Source: Cyclobacteriaceae bacterium (GTDB taxonomy: Bacteria; Bacteroidota; Bacteroidia; Cytophagales; Cyclobacteriaceae). Taken from it: 19,084 nucleotides of DNA. Each line of letters starts with the position of its first letter. The stretch's first letter is position 1. The notes beneath the pieces are model-generated. The model did no database searches. It worked only from the letters and a program-made list of their open reading frames with translations, and was not told where the DNA came from. Shown here piece by piece: positions 1 through 6,532 of this stretch. The DNA lies in the NCBI GenBank assembly GCA_025363495.1, contig JANYDR010000111.1:1-19084 (forward strand). The letters run 5' to 3'. The position numbers and the translations under genes were made by a program.

Positions 1-79
1 TTCTTATCGGTAAATGTTATGTGTAATTCTTTCACCTTTTGGGTTTTAATCGTTCTTTCTTCAAATCTAACAGAATCAA

Positions 80-628
80 TCAATTATGAAATATCAACCT
101 GTCTATTGCATAATATCGGTTAAATGTCACGCCAATGAGCGTTAAAAATCCGCTAAGAAGTCCTGTCCGCAAGCGATTCTTTTCATAAGAAGCCAATTGA
201 TCCCCGGCTTTGAATTTCGAAAAAGCAAATAGCGGAAGAAATAACAAAACAAAAGACATAAAACCATAAGTCCCCAATCCCCACGTTGCAAGATTTCCAG
301 CACCAGGTAAGTTTAAAAGACTCATGATCCATCCGATAGCCATCATCATACTTGATATCAGGCCGATTACGTAGGTTAACTTTTTCATAAGTATCATTTT
401 CGGGTTTAATAATAAAATTGTTTCATGTTGAATTCCGTGCAGGCCACGCGGTGCAAGTTCGCGGAGCGACTCATCCAGCGCCGCCATAAAGTCTTTTCCA
501 TTGTCAACTTTTTGTTCTATGTCGCAGCATAGGTGATCAATCAAATCATCTTTCAATGAAGAAATTGTAATACCATTCAACTCCAGCTCCTGCCGAATAA
601 TGTTTATCTGGGCTTCGGAGAGTGTCAT
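80..628 (-). CDS. HAAS/DUF1700-like membrane protein, PadR partner
   Basis: A 182-residue protein that probably acts in the inner membrane as the partner of the PadR regulator encoded just upstream. The N-terminal part (about residues 1-70) is soluble and helical, with the pattern LKDDLIDHLCCDIEQKV followed by a second helix around DESLREL, which resembles the HAAS domain found next to PadR regulators. The C-terminal half has three likely membrane helices (about 83-104, 115-136 and 155-172). Its ATG overlaps the padR stop codon in an ATGA arrangement (625-628), so the two genes are translationally coupled. The target process is not visible from sequence. Assignment to the HAAS group is by recalled pattern only; the membrane part is clear. 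Confidence 0.75.
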   Translation of the reverse strand: MTLSEAQINIIRQELELNGITISSLKDDLIDHLCCDIEQKVDNGKDFMAALDESLRELAPRGLHGIQHETILLLNPKMILMKKLTYVIGLISSMMMAIGWIMSLLNLPGAGNLATWGLGTYGFMSFVLLFLPLFAFSKFKAGDQLASYEKNRLRTGLLSGFLTLIGVTFNRYYAIDRLIFHN

Positions 629-969
629 GCGGATTTAATAGATGTTTCTGGAAAAACGATCTTGGTCAATGTCTTCATGAAGTCCTGAAGTTCCTGAACA
701 TATAATACCTTTTCGGCATGACCGTGAGTTGTGAGATAATAGTACTTACGGACTCTCCCACCCACCACTTCCTCCTTAAAGGAAAGCAGACCGTCACTCG
801 TCATTTTTTGCAACGCCGGATAAAGTGATCCGTCTTTTAATAAGATTTTTCCACCCGACAATTCTTTTACCCGCGTGGATATCTCATATCCATACATTCT
901 CTCTTGTTCGGACAATAATTTCAGCACAATAGCTGAAATAGTGCCTTTTAGCAGCTCTTTTGAATACAT
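625..969 (-). CDS. PadR-family transcriptional regulator
   Basis: A 114-residue winged-helix repressor of the PadR family, probably a dimer that controls its own two-gene operon. The opening MYSKELLKGTISAIVLKLL and the following YGYEISTRVKEL, LKDGSLYPALQKM and GRVRKYYYLT are the standard PadR winged-helix landmarks, and a C-terminal helix (about 95-112) would form the dimer interface. The frame stays open to an ATG at 1047, but residues between there and 969 do not look like PadR, and the palindrome at 978-1000 would then lie inside the gene, so the start at 969 is chosen. No Shine-Dalgarno site is visible. The gene overlaps the downstream membrane-protein gene by 4 bases. The signal that releases the repressor is unknown. 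Confidence 0.9.
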   Translation of the reverse strand: MYSKELLKGTISAIVLKLLSEQERMYGYEISTRVKELSGGKILLKDGSLYPALQKMTSDGLLSFKEEVVGGRVRKYYYLTTHGHAEKVLYVQELQDFMKTLTKIVFPETSIKSA

Positions 970-973
970 AGAA

Positions 974-1003
974 CAAAGATATATCATGATATGATATATC
1001 AAA
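974..1003 (-). promoter_or_regulatory. Predicted padR promoter (TTTG-N18-TAnnTTTG)
   Basis: On the minus strand TTTG (1003-1000) is followed after 18 bases by TATCTTTG (981-974), matching the Bacteroidota -33 TTTG and -7 TAnnTTTG pattern. The operator dyad fills the spacer and reaches into the -7 box. The box ends only 4 bases before the ATG at 969, which implies a leaderless or nearly leaderless transcript. Confidence 0.5.
978..1000 (-). promoter_or_regulatory. PadR operator palindrome
   Basis: A perfect inverted repeat with arms GATATATCAT (978-987) and ATGATATATC (991-1000) separated by 3 bases. It lies 8 bases upstream of the padR start and inside the predicted promoter. AT-rich dyads of this kind are usual PadR binding sites, so autoregulation is inferred. 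Confidence 0.7.
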
Positions 1004-1130
1004 ACAAATTCAGAATATTTTACCAGTTTGCTAAATACCCAATGCATTTCGCCCCCGCCTGTCAGTTCCGTTCAGGCGAAAAGCGGTAAGTTTTAACTAC
1101 GAACAGTACAAAAAGATATTTTGCTAATAG

Positions 1131-1166
1131 CTTTGCGGGCTTTGCGATATTCCTTTGCGCTTTGCG
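1131..1166 (+). repeat. CTTTGCG word array upstream of fmt
   Basis: CTTTGCG occurs four times, at 1131, 1140, 1153 and 1160; the last two are directly adjacent with 7-bp spacing. The array lies 50 bp upstream of the fmt start and holds no supported gene. A short inverted repeat, CGCCTG (1056-1061) against CAGGCG (1073-1078), lies in the same 247-bp divergent gap between padR and fmt. Confidence 0.7.
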
Positions 1167-1216
1167 TGAAACTTTACGAGCAAAATTTTCAATCATTTAG
1201 AGAGTCACAAATTCAA

Positions 1217-2149
1217 ATGCCAGATCTAAGAATCGTCTTTATGGGCACCCCGGAGTTTGCCGTACCCAGCCTGGAAATACTTGTTGAAAATAAATTCAAT
1301 GTAGTAGCCGTTATCACTGCCCCCGATAAACCTCAGGGCCGTGGACAAAAACTGACACCATCCCCTGTCAAAGAATCAGCCCTTAAGCATAACATCCCTG
1401 TTCTCCAACCGACTAACCTAAAATCACCCGGCTTCATAGACGAACTCAGAGGCTATAATGCAAATCTTCAAATCGTAGTTGCGTTCAGAATGTTACCTGA
1501 AGCAATCTGGGCAATGCCTACCGTTGGAACATTTAATCTTCACGCCTCACTCCTGCCCCAATATCGTGGCGCGGCCCCGATCAACTGGGCCGTCATTAAT
1601 GGAGAGAAAGAAACTGGCGTTACAACTTTCTTCCTCAAACATGAAATTGATACGGGTGGAATAATCTTCCAGGAACGAGAACCGATTCATGAAAATGATA
1701 ATGTTGGAACATTATATGATAGACTGATGAACAAGGGGGGACAACTTGTTTTAAGAACAGTTAAGGCAATAGAAGCCGGCAATTATCCAAACGTACCTCA
1801 AACTGCCAATGCCGACGAGATTAAACATGCACCCAAGATTTTCAAAGAGACATGTGAGATCAAATGGAATCAACCTTCCGAAACGATACGTAATTTTGTA
1901 AGAGGATTAAGTCCTTATCCTGCAGCCTGGTCAATCATCAAAGAAAAAACCTTTAAAATATTCTCAGTCTCACTCACATCAAATAATCAACAAGGGGATA
2001 CCGGCGTATTAAAGACCGACAACAAAACTTATCTTTACATTAAGACTTCCGATGGATGGATTTCAATCGATGAGCTTCAACCGGAAGGAAAACGAAGAAT
2101 GAAGATCGATGAATTTTTTAGAGGAAATAAATTAATTAATCCAGCGTAA
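1217..2149 (+). CDS. fmt: Methionyl-tRNA formyltransferase
   Basis: Formylates the methionyl group of initiator tRNA using 10-formyltetrahydrofolate, in the cytoplasm. The protein is 310 residues, close to the usual length. MPDLRIVFMGTPEFAVPSL opens the N-terminal catalytic fold; TAPDKPQGRG (34-43) follows; the catalytic triad is visible as Asn107 and His109 in FNLHASLLPQYRGAAP and Asp145 in HEIDTGG. The C-terminal RNA-binding domain runs from about residue 205. The frame is open upstream to an ATG at 1121, but that stretch reads through the CTTTGCG array and does not resemble Fmt, so the ATG at 1217 is used. It is the first gene of a tight plus-strand run; the next gene makes a folate enzyme, which fits the folate cofactor. 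Confidence 0.97.
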   Translation: MPDLRIVFMGTPEFAVPSLEILVENKFNVVAVITAPDKPQGRGQKLTPSPVKESALKHNIPVLQPTNLKSPGFIDELRGYNANLQIVVAFRMLPEAIWAMPTVGTFNLHASLLPQYRGAAPINWAVINGEKETGVTTFFLKHEIDTGGIIFQEREPIHENDNVGTLYDRLMNKGGQLVLRTVKAIEAGNYPNVPQTANADEIKHAPKIFKETCEIKWNQPSETIRNFVRGLSPYPAAWSIIKEKTFKIFSVSLTSNNQQGDTGVLKTDNKTYLYIKTSDGWISIDELQPEGKRRMKIDEFFRGNKLINPA

Positions 2150-2163
2150 TGTGCGAACCCCTG

Positions 2164-2184
2164 GCAACCTGTAACCGGCAACAA
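2164..2184 (+). repeat. GYAACCK heptad array abutting the folA start
   Basis: Three consecutive 7-bp units, GCAACCT (2164), GTAACCG (2171) and GCAACAA (2178), end exactly on the A of the folA ATG at 2184. A related GCGAACC lies at 2153. It fills most of the 34-bp gap after fmt. Confidence 0.6.
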
Positions 2185-2687
2185 TGATCATCTCCTTAAT
2201 AGCAGCCCTCACCACCAACCGCGTCATTGGTAAAAACAACGACCTCCCCTGGCGTTTACCCGACGACATGAAATACTTCATACAAACTACCAAAGGCCAT
2301 GCTGTGATTATGGGAAGAAAAAATTACGATTCCCTTCCTGATAAATTCAAGCCGTTGCCTAACCGGATGAATATTGTGGTCACCCGGCAAAAAGATTTTA
2401 AAGCACCAGGATGCAAGGTCGTTCACTCATTGGATGAGGCCATTGAACTAGCCAAAACCACCAACGAAGAAGAAGTCTTCAACATCGGAGGGGCTGAGCT
2501 ATTCACACAAGGAATGGCTCATGCTAATCGACTTTACCTTACCGAGATTCAGACTGAACTTCAGGGAGATACATATTTTCCGGTTCTCAATAAGTCAGAA
2601 TGGATCGAAATCTCGAGAATCCATCATCACAGTGATGACCGCCACGCATACGCCTTCGATTTTGTAGTATATAACCGAAAACTGTAA
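2184..2687 (+). CDS. folA: Dihydrofolate reductase
   Basis: Reduces dihydrofolate to tetrahydrofolate with NADPH in the cytoplasm, feeding purine, thymidylate, methionine and formyl-tRNA synthesis. The 167 residues match the usual single-domain length. Visible landmarks are MIISLIAALTTNRVIGKNN, LPWRLPDDMKYF with the substrate-binding acid at Asp28, VIMGRKNYDSLP (41-52), RMNIVVTRQ, and FNIGGAELF, the glycine-glycine turn that binds NADPH. The C-terminal YAFDFVVYNR is typical of the final strand. The start is directly preceded by a heptad array, with no Shine-Dalgarno site. It lies 34 bases after fmt and 25 bases before the next gene, so it is probably co-transcribed. Confidence 0.96.
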   Translation: MIISLIAALTTNRVIGKNNDLPWRLPDDMKYFIQTTKGHAVIMGRKNYDSLPDKFKPLPNRMNIVVTRQKDFKAPGCKVVHSLDEAIELAKTTNEEEVFNIGGAELFTQGMAHANRLYLTEIQTELQGDTYFPVLNKSEWIEISRIHHHSDDRHAYAFDFVVYNRKL

Positions 2688-2712
2688 TCATTCTTTTGAT
2701 TATCTTGCTTTC

Positions 2713-3087
2713 ATGGAAACACACAAAAGAATTCTCGCTATCCTATTCATCATATCCGGAGCTCTTCAGATTGTTGGAATGCTCTTTATTTCAACATTGA
2801 TCAGCGCAATTTTTCCCATGATTTTTGAGCAGGCCGATCCGGAAGTAGGCTGGATCGTTGAATGGATCGTTCCTTTTATCAAAATTATTTCTGTCATTGT
2901 AATAGCCTTCCTTTCCATTCCATCCATCGTTGGGGGCTGGGGGCTTCTTAACCAAAAGAAATGGGCAATGACCCTTGTCCTCATTATGGGTTGTTTAAAG
3001 TTATTTTCCTTTCCGATAGGAACAGCGCTGGGTGTTTACACAATCTGGGTGTACTCGGAAGACAGTCGCGAAAAAGCGAAGGTTTAA
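2713..3087 (+). CDS. Small four-helix membrane protein, unknown function
   Basis: A 124-residue hydrophobic protein that I do not recognise. Four membrane helices are likely: about 6-33, 50-74 (overlapping WIVPFIKIISVIVIAFL), 75-82 leading into a short loop, and 84-116. A basic pair in NQKKWAM (about 80-86) would lie on the cytoplasmic side, and the tail (SEDSREKAKV) is charged. There is no signal peptide apart from the first helix and no catalytic motif. It lies 25 bases after folA and 11 bases before the short-chain dehydrogenase, so it belongs to the same run, but that does not reveal its role. Confidence 0.75.
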   Translation: METHKRILAILFIISGALQIVGMLFISTLISAIFPMIFEQADPEVGWIVEWIVPFIKIISVIVIAFLSIPSIVGGWGLLNQKKWAMTLVLIMGCLKLFSFPIGTALGVYTIWVYSEDSREKAKV

Positions 3088-3098
3088 TCCATTCATTC

Positions 3099-3908
3099 AT
3101 GGCGACATTAAAATCAAAAGTCATCTGGCTTACAGGTGCCTCCTCTGGTATTGGGGAAGCACTGGCATATGAACTTTCCCACAAAAATGTAAAACTGATT
3201 TTATCCGCCCGCCGAAAGGACGAGCTTGAGCGTGTCAAGGGAAATTGTCATCCGGCAGCTCAACGAGATATCAAAATTTTACCATTGGACCTTGCTGATG
3301 CAAGCACATTAAAGCTTATTACCGAAGCAGCAATTCATTATTACGGTCATATCGATATACTTATCAATAACGGCGGAATCAGTCAGCGGAGCCTGGCAAA
3401 AAATACAATGCTCGATGTTGACCGACGGATTATGGAAGTAGATTACTTCGGTACCATTACCCTGACCAAATATCTTCTTCCGCATTTTTTACAACGGAAA
3501 AAAGGACATTTTGTAACAATCAGCAGCGTCATGGGAATTATAGGCACGCCTTTTCGCTCTGGTTATGCAGCTGCAAAACATGCACTCCATGGCTTTTTCG
3601 ATTCACTTCGCGCAGAACTGTGGAAGGAGAGTAAATCAATTCATGTCACGATTATTTGCCCGGGTTGGGTAAAGACTAACGTAACAATGAATGCGTTGAT
3701 TGGCGATGGATCAAAGCTCAATCAAATGGACTCGACTACCGACAATGGTCTTAGTGCTAAGTATGTGGCAAAAAAAATTGTCAGCGTTTTACAATCACAA
3801 AAGAAGGAAGTTTATATAGGAGGATTAAAAGAAGTCTTTGCAGTCTACGTGAAACGGTTCCTTCCAGGTCTTTTTGCATTAATTGTACGTAACGCTAAAG
3901 TCCGGTGA
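3099..3908 (+). CDS. Short-chain dehydrogenase/reductase (SDR)
   Basis: A 269-residue NAD(P)-dependent oxidoreductase of the classical SDR family; the substrate cannot be told. The Rossmann cofactor motif TGASSGIG is at 12-19, the structural NNGG (a variant of NNAG) at 90-93, catalytic Ser at 142/143, and the YxxxK pair at Tyr156 and Lys160. SARRKDEL (36-43) after the second strand favours NADP(H). The C-terminal hydrophobic segment (FLPGLFALIV) may touch the membrane, as in SDR7-like enzymes. The frame is open further upstream, but the ATG at 3099 gives the normal SDR N-terminus and sits 11 bases after the preceding stop. The stop overlaps the GTG start of the next gene by 4 bases (GTGA, 3905-3908). 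Confidence 0.92.
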   Translation: MATLKSKVIWLTGASSGIGEALAYELSHKNVKLILSARRKDELERVKGNCHPAAQRDIKILPLDLADASTLKLITEAAIHYYGHIDILINNGGISQRSLAKNTMLDVDRRIMEVDYFGTITLTKYLLPHFLQRKKGHFVTISSVMGIIGTPFRSGYAAAKHALHGFFDSLRAELWKESKSIHVTIICPGWVKTNVTMNALIGDGSKLNQMDSTTDNGLSAKYVAKKIVSVLQSQKKEVYIGGLKEVFAVYVKRFLPGLFALIVRNAKVR

Positions 3909-4657
3909 CGTACGAATGGTATGAGTACCCGCTCATTATTGCAGTAGGTTTTGGAGCAGCTTTTCTAAATACCGTCGGGGGCGGCGGCTCTCTTTTTTCG
4001 GTCCCCATTCTCACTTTCATGGGCTTGCCAATCACCATAGCAAATGCAACGAGTCGTGTAGCATTGCTTTTTCAAAATATTTCGGCTGTAGGTGGCTTTA
4101 AAAGTAAAGGTGTCGAATTGCCCTGGCCCTATAGTCTGTACCTGGGACTTGCTTCGCTTGGTGGAGGACTTATAGGTTCACTCGTTGCATCCAAAGTGCC
4201 TGATGAGGTTTTCACTAAGATTTTTGTACTGGTCATGTTCCTGGCTGTTTTCCTGATCATCTATGATCCCTTCAAATCAAAAGGTCAGGAAAAACTTGAT
4301 ACCAAAAGTCAGGTGATAGGAACCATTTCCTTTTTCTTTATTGGAATTTATGGAGGATTCATTCAGGCGGGTATTGGCTTTTTGGTAATTGCTGTGCTTA
4401 GCCTTGTGAATAACCTGAGCTTAGTAAAGAGCAACTATGTAAAAGTCTTTGCCGCTATCATTTACACAGCTGTGTCCGTAGCTGTTTTCGCCTGGCAGGG
4501 GAAAGTGCTCTGGATGACCGGATTCATTCTAGCCATCGGCCATGCTCTTGGCGGTTGGTACGCCAGCAGATGGTCAGTGACGGCTGGGGAAGTCTGGATT
4601 AAACGCGTAATGATTATTTCCATCATTGGAATGGCTATTAAACTTTGGTTTTTTTAA
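3905..4657 (+). CDS. TauE/SafE-family permease
   Basis: A 250-residue integral membrane protein of the TauE/SafE (DUF81) family, whose members are exporters or importers of sulfur-containing anions and related organic acids; the substrate here is unknown. The family signature is visible in the first repeat as NTVGGGGSLFSVPIL (22-36) with ITIANATSRVAL (43-54), and again in the second half as GIYGGFIQAGIGFLV. Seven to eight membrane helices are expected along the chain. The start is a GTG overlapping the SDR stop; no in-frame ATG lies nearby to replace it. The 8-base gap to the next gene indicates co-transcription. Confidence 0.9.
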   Translation: MTYEWYEYPLIIAVGFGAAFLNTVGGGGSLFSVPILTFMGLPITIANATSRVALLFQNISAVGGFKSKGVELPWPYSLYLGLASLGGGLIGSLVASKVPDEVFTKIFVLVMFLAVFLIIYDPFKSKGQEKLDTKSQVIGTISFFFIGIYGGFIQAGIGFLVIAVLSLVNNLSLVKSNYVKVFAAIIYTAVSVAVFAWQGKVLWMTGFILAIGHALGGWYASRWSVTAGEVWIKRVMIISIIGMAIKLWFF

Positions 4658-4665
4658 TTTGAATC

Positions 4666-5982
4666 ATGCCTAACCGGTTGCGAAAATTAATTTTAGGAGA
4701 ACAACCGTACATTCCGTCTCGATCCAAGTACAAAAGAGTTGTATTGACGAGTCAATTGAGTCTATTGACAGTCGTTATTTCACTTGTCTTTTTTGTGATC
4801 GATGCCATCTATCAAACTTCTGAGTACGTACTTCCATTCCATCTTGGTTGCGCTGCCCTGGCGACTGTCAGCTTCATGTTAAATCGTAAAGGCAGGCATA
4901 CTGCCGCAAAGATTATATTAGCCCTGACTGTAAATTTTTCGATTTATCTTTTTTCCGAAAGAGAGCCTATGGAAATTGGCTTATATATGTTCTTTATCAT
5001 TACCAACGTAGGAACAATTGCAGCTTTTGGATTTGAGGATAAAAAACTCGCCATTGTCTTTATCTCTCTTTCAATGATACTATTTGTAGCATCTCTTTTT
5101 ACAGACATCACCATTCTTCCGAGAGTGGCCGGAGACGCTGAATACATTAAGTTTAATATCTTCCTGAATTTTCTAATTTGCTTTGTCGCGAGTACGGTGA
5201 TCATTTACTTTCTCATCAATCTCAACCATCGCTCGGAGAAAGCTCTTATCGAAAATGAGCAGCAGATGATCCTCAAAAATGAGGAACTAACGAAGCTCAA
5301 TTCTGAACTTGACAGGTTTATGTACAGCACCTCGCATGATTTACGCTCCCCGATTAGTTCGGTGCTTGGACTTATTCAACTGACGAAAATGACAGACGAT
5401 TCTTCAGAGATTAAGACCTACATGGAAATGATGGAAGAACGGCTTGCCAGCCTGAATAAATTCATCAAGGATATTTCAGACTATTCCAGAAACGCCCGCA
5501 CAGATGTTAATCAGGAAAAAATATATGCCTATAAAGTAATTAACGATATCGTTGAGAATTTAAAGTTCTATCCTGGAGCGGAAAAAGTGAAAGTAGATAT
5601 GGCGCTGGATCACGAGCTAATGGTTACTACAGATCCCACGCGATTTCACATTATTTTCAGCAACCTTATTTCGAATTCATTCAAATATGTGGATCCTTAC
5701 AAAGAGCAGCCTTACATTAAAGTAACTGCTCTTGTAAATGGTGGGCATATTCACTTCAATGTAGAAGATAATGGTGTAGGGATTTCAGAAAAGTACCTTC
5801 CTAAAATTTTTGATATGTTCTTTCAGGCTCACGAGAAATCCGAAGGATCAGGTTTGGGCCTCTATATTGTCAAGGAAGCGGTTGGTAAACTAAAGGGAAC
5901 AATTACGGCCAAATCGAAGTTAGAGGTGGGGAGTAGTTTTGAGGTGATAATACCAATTGGGGATTTGAAACTTGAAACTTGA
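4666..5982 (+). CDS. Membrane-bound sensor histidine kinase (orphan)
   Basis: A 438-residue kinase with six N-terminal membrane helices (about 25-49, 55-72, 81-96, 104-123, 128-145, 165-186), a short coiled coil (190-215), a HisKA dimerisation domain and a HATPase domain. The phospho-accepting His224 is in STSHDLRSP; the N box is NLISNSFKY (333-341), G1 is DNGVG (368-372) and G2 GSGLGL (394-399), all intact, so it should be active. No periplasmic sensor domain is present, so the signal is probably sensed in the membrane. No response regulator lies next to it. The last residues LKLET and the stop codon are encoded by a TTGAAAC heptad array, so the extreme C-terminus is probably not conserved. 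Confidence 0.93.
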   Translation: MPNRLRKLILGEQPYIPSRSKYKRVVLTSQLSLLTVVISLVFFVIDAIYQTSEYVLPFHLGCAALATVSFMLNRKGRHTAAKIILALTVNFSIYLFSEREPMEIGLYMFFIITNVGTIAAFGFEDKKLAIVFISLSMILFVASLFTDITILPRVAGDAEYIKFNIFLNFLICFVASTVIIYFLINLNHRSEKALIENEQQMILKNEELTKLNSELDRFMYSTSHDLRSPISSVLGLIQLTKMTDDSSEIKTYMEMMEERLASLNKFIKDISDYSRNARTDVNQEKIYAYKVINDIVENLKFYPGAEKVKVDMALDHELMVTTDPTRFHIIFSNLISNSFKYVDPYKEQPYIKVTALVNGGHIHFNVEDNGVGISEKYLPKIFDMFFQAHEKSEGSGLGLYIVKEAVGKLKGTITAKSKLEVGSSFEVIIPIGDLKLET

Positions 5983-5985
5983 AAA
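5965..5985 (+). repeat. TTGAAAC heptad array over the kinase stop codon
   Basis: TTGAAAC at 5965 and 5972 and TTGAAAA at 5979 are in perfect 7-bp register. They encode the last five residues and the TGA stop (5980-5982) of the kinase. The following gap to 6072 contains two GCCTCC words and an A-run but no other clear element. Confidence 0.65.
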
Positions 5986-6072
5986 TGGCCTCCGGATGTT
6001 GCCTCCAGGTAAAATGAAAAAATGCCACCTCGTTGAAGCTACGGCGGCTGAAAAAAAACTAAATTCGATATT

Positions 6073-6528
6073 ATGCTGACATGGAATGATGTGATCCGAT
6101 TTTCAACGAAAGGAAATCCGACGCCACCCAGGAGGGTTGAAAAAAGTGATGAGGAATGGAAGAAAATACTAACGCCTGATCAATATTTTATAGCGCGTAA
6201 GAAAGGAACAGAACGTGCCTTCACGGGCGAATACTGTGAAGCACATGACCCGGGCTTGTATGCCTGCCGCTGCTGCGGAACATTATTGTTCGACTCAAGC
6301 CTGAAGTTTGAATCAGGAACAGGATGGCCAAGCTTCACGCAGCCCTACGAAGACAACGTCGTTGCCTATCATAATGACAGTGCTTATGGAATGGTTCGTG
6401 TGGAAGTTACATGCAACGTATGCGATTGTCACCTTGGCCATATATTTCCTGACGGTCCCAAACCAGGTGGTCTGCGCTATTGCATCAATTCCGCTTCTAT
6501 TGTTCTCGCTGAAAAAGTAAAAGCATAA
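6073..6528 (+). CDS. msrB: Peptide methionine-R-sulfoxide reductase MsrB
   Basis: Repairs oxidised proteins by reducing the R form of methionine sulfoxide, in the cytoplasm as no signal peptide is present. The 151 residues are a single MsrB domain. The zinc-binding pairs are Cys65/Cys68 (CRCCGTLLF) and Cys114/Cys117 (CNVCDCHLGHIF), SGTGWPSF (81-88) lines the active site, and the catalytic Cys137 is in RYCINSASI. Additional cysteines at 55, 67 and 119 are available for resolving the sulfenic acid. The start follows a 90-base gap after the kinase; only 4 bases separate the stop from the GH32 gene, suggesting a two-gene transcript. Confidence 0.96.
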   Translation: MLTWNDVIRFSTKGNPTPPRRVEKSDEEWKKILTPDQYFIARKKGTERAFTGEYCEAHDPGLYACRCCGTLLFDSSLKFESGTGWPSFTQPYEDNVVAYHNDSAYGMVRVEVTCNVCDCHLGHIFPDGPKPGGLRYCINSASIVLAEKVKA

Positions 6529-6532
6529 TACC

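Noticed and set aside
1..35. A possible minus-strand gene start (GTG at 33-35, reading MKELHITFTDK) running off the left edge after the HAAS-type gene.
   Set aside because: The frame looks protein-like and a third operon gene is plausible, but only 11 codons are visible, the start is not ATG and no domain can be recognised. Positions 1-79 otherwise hold nothing I can name.
970..1047. N-terminal extension of PadR from the upstream ATG at 1047.
   Set aside because: It would put the operator and promoter inside the gene, and the added residues are unlike PadR proteins.
1121..1216. N-terminal extension of Fmt from ATG 1121.
   Set aside because: The extension translates the CTTTGCG repeat and does not match the Fmt N-terminus, which starts normally at 1217.
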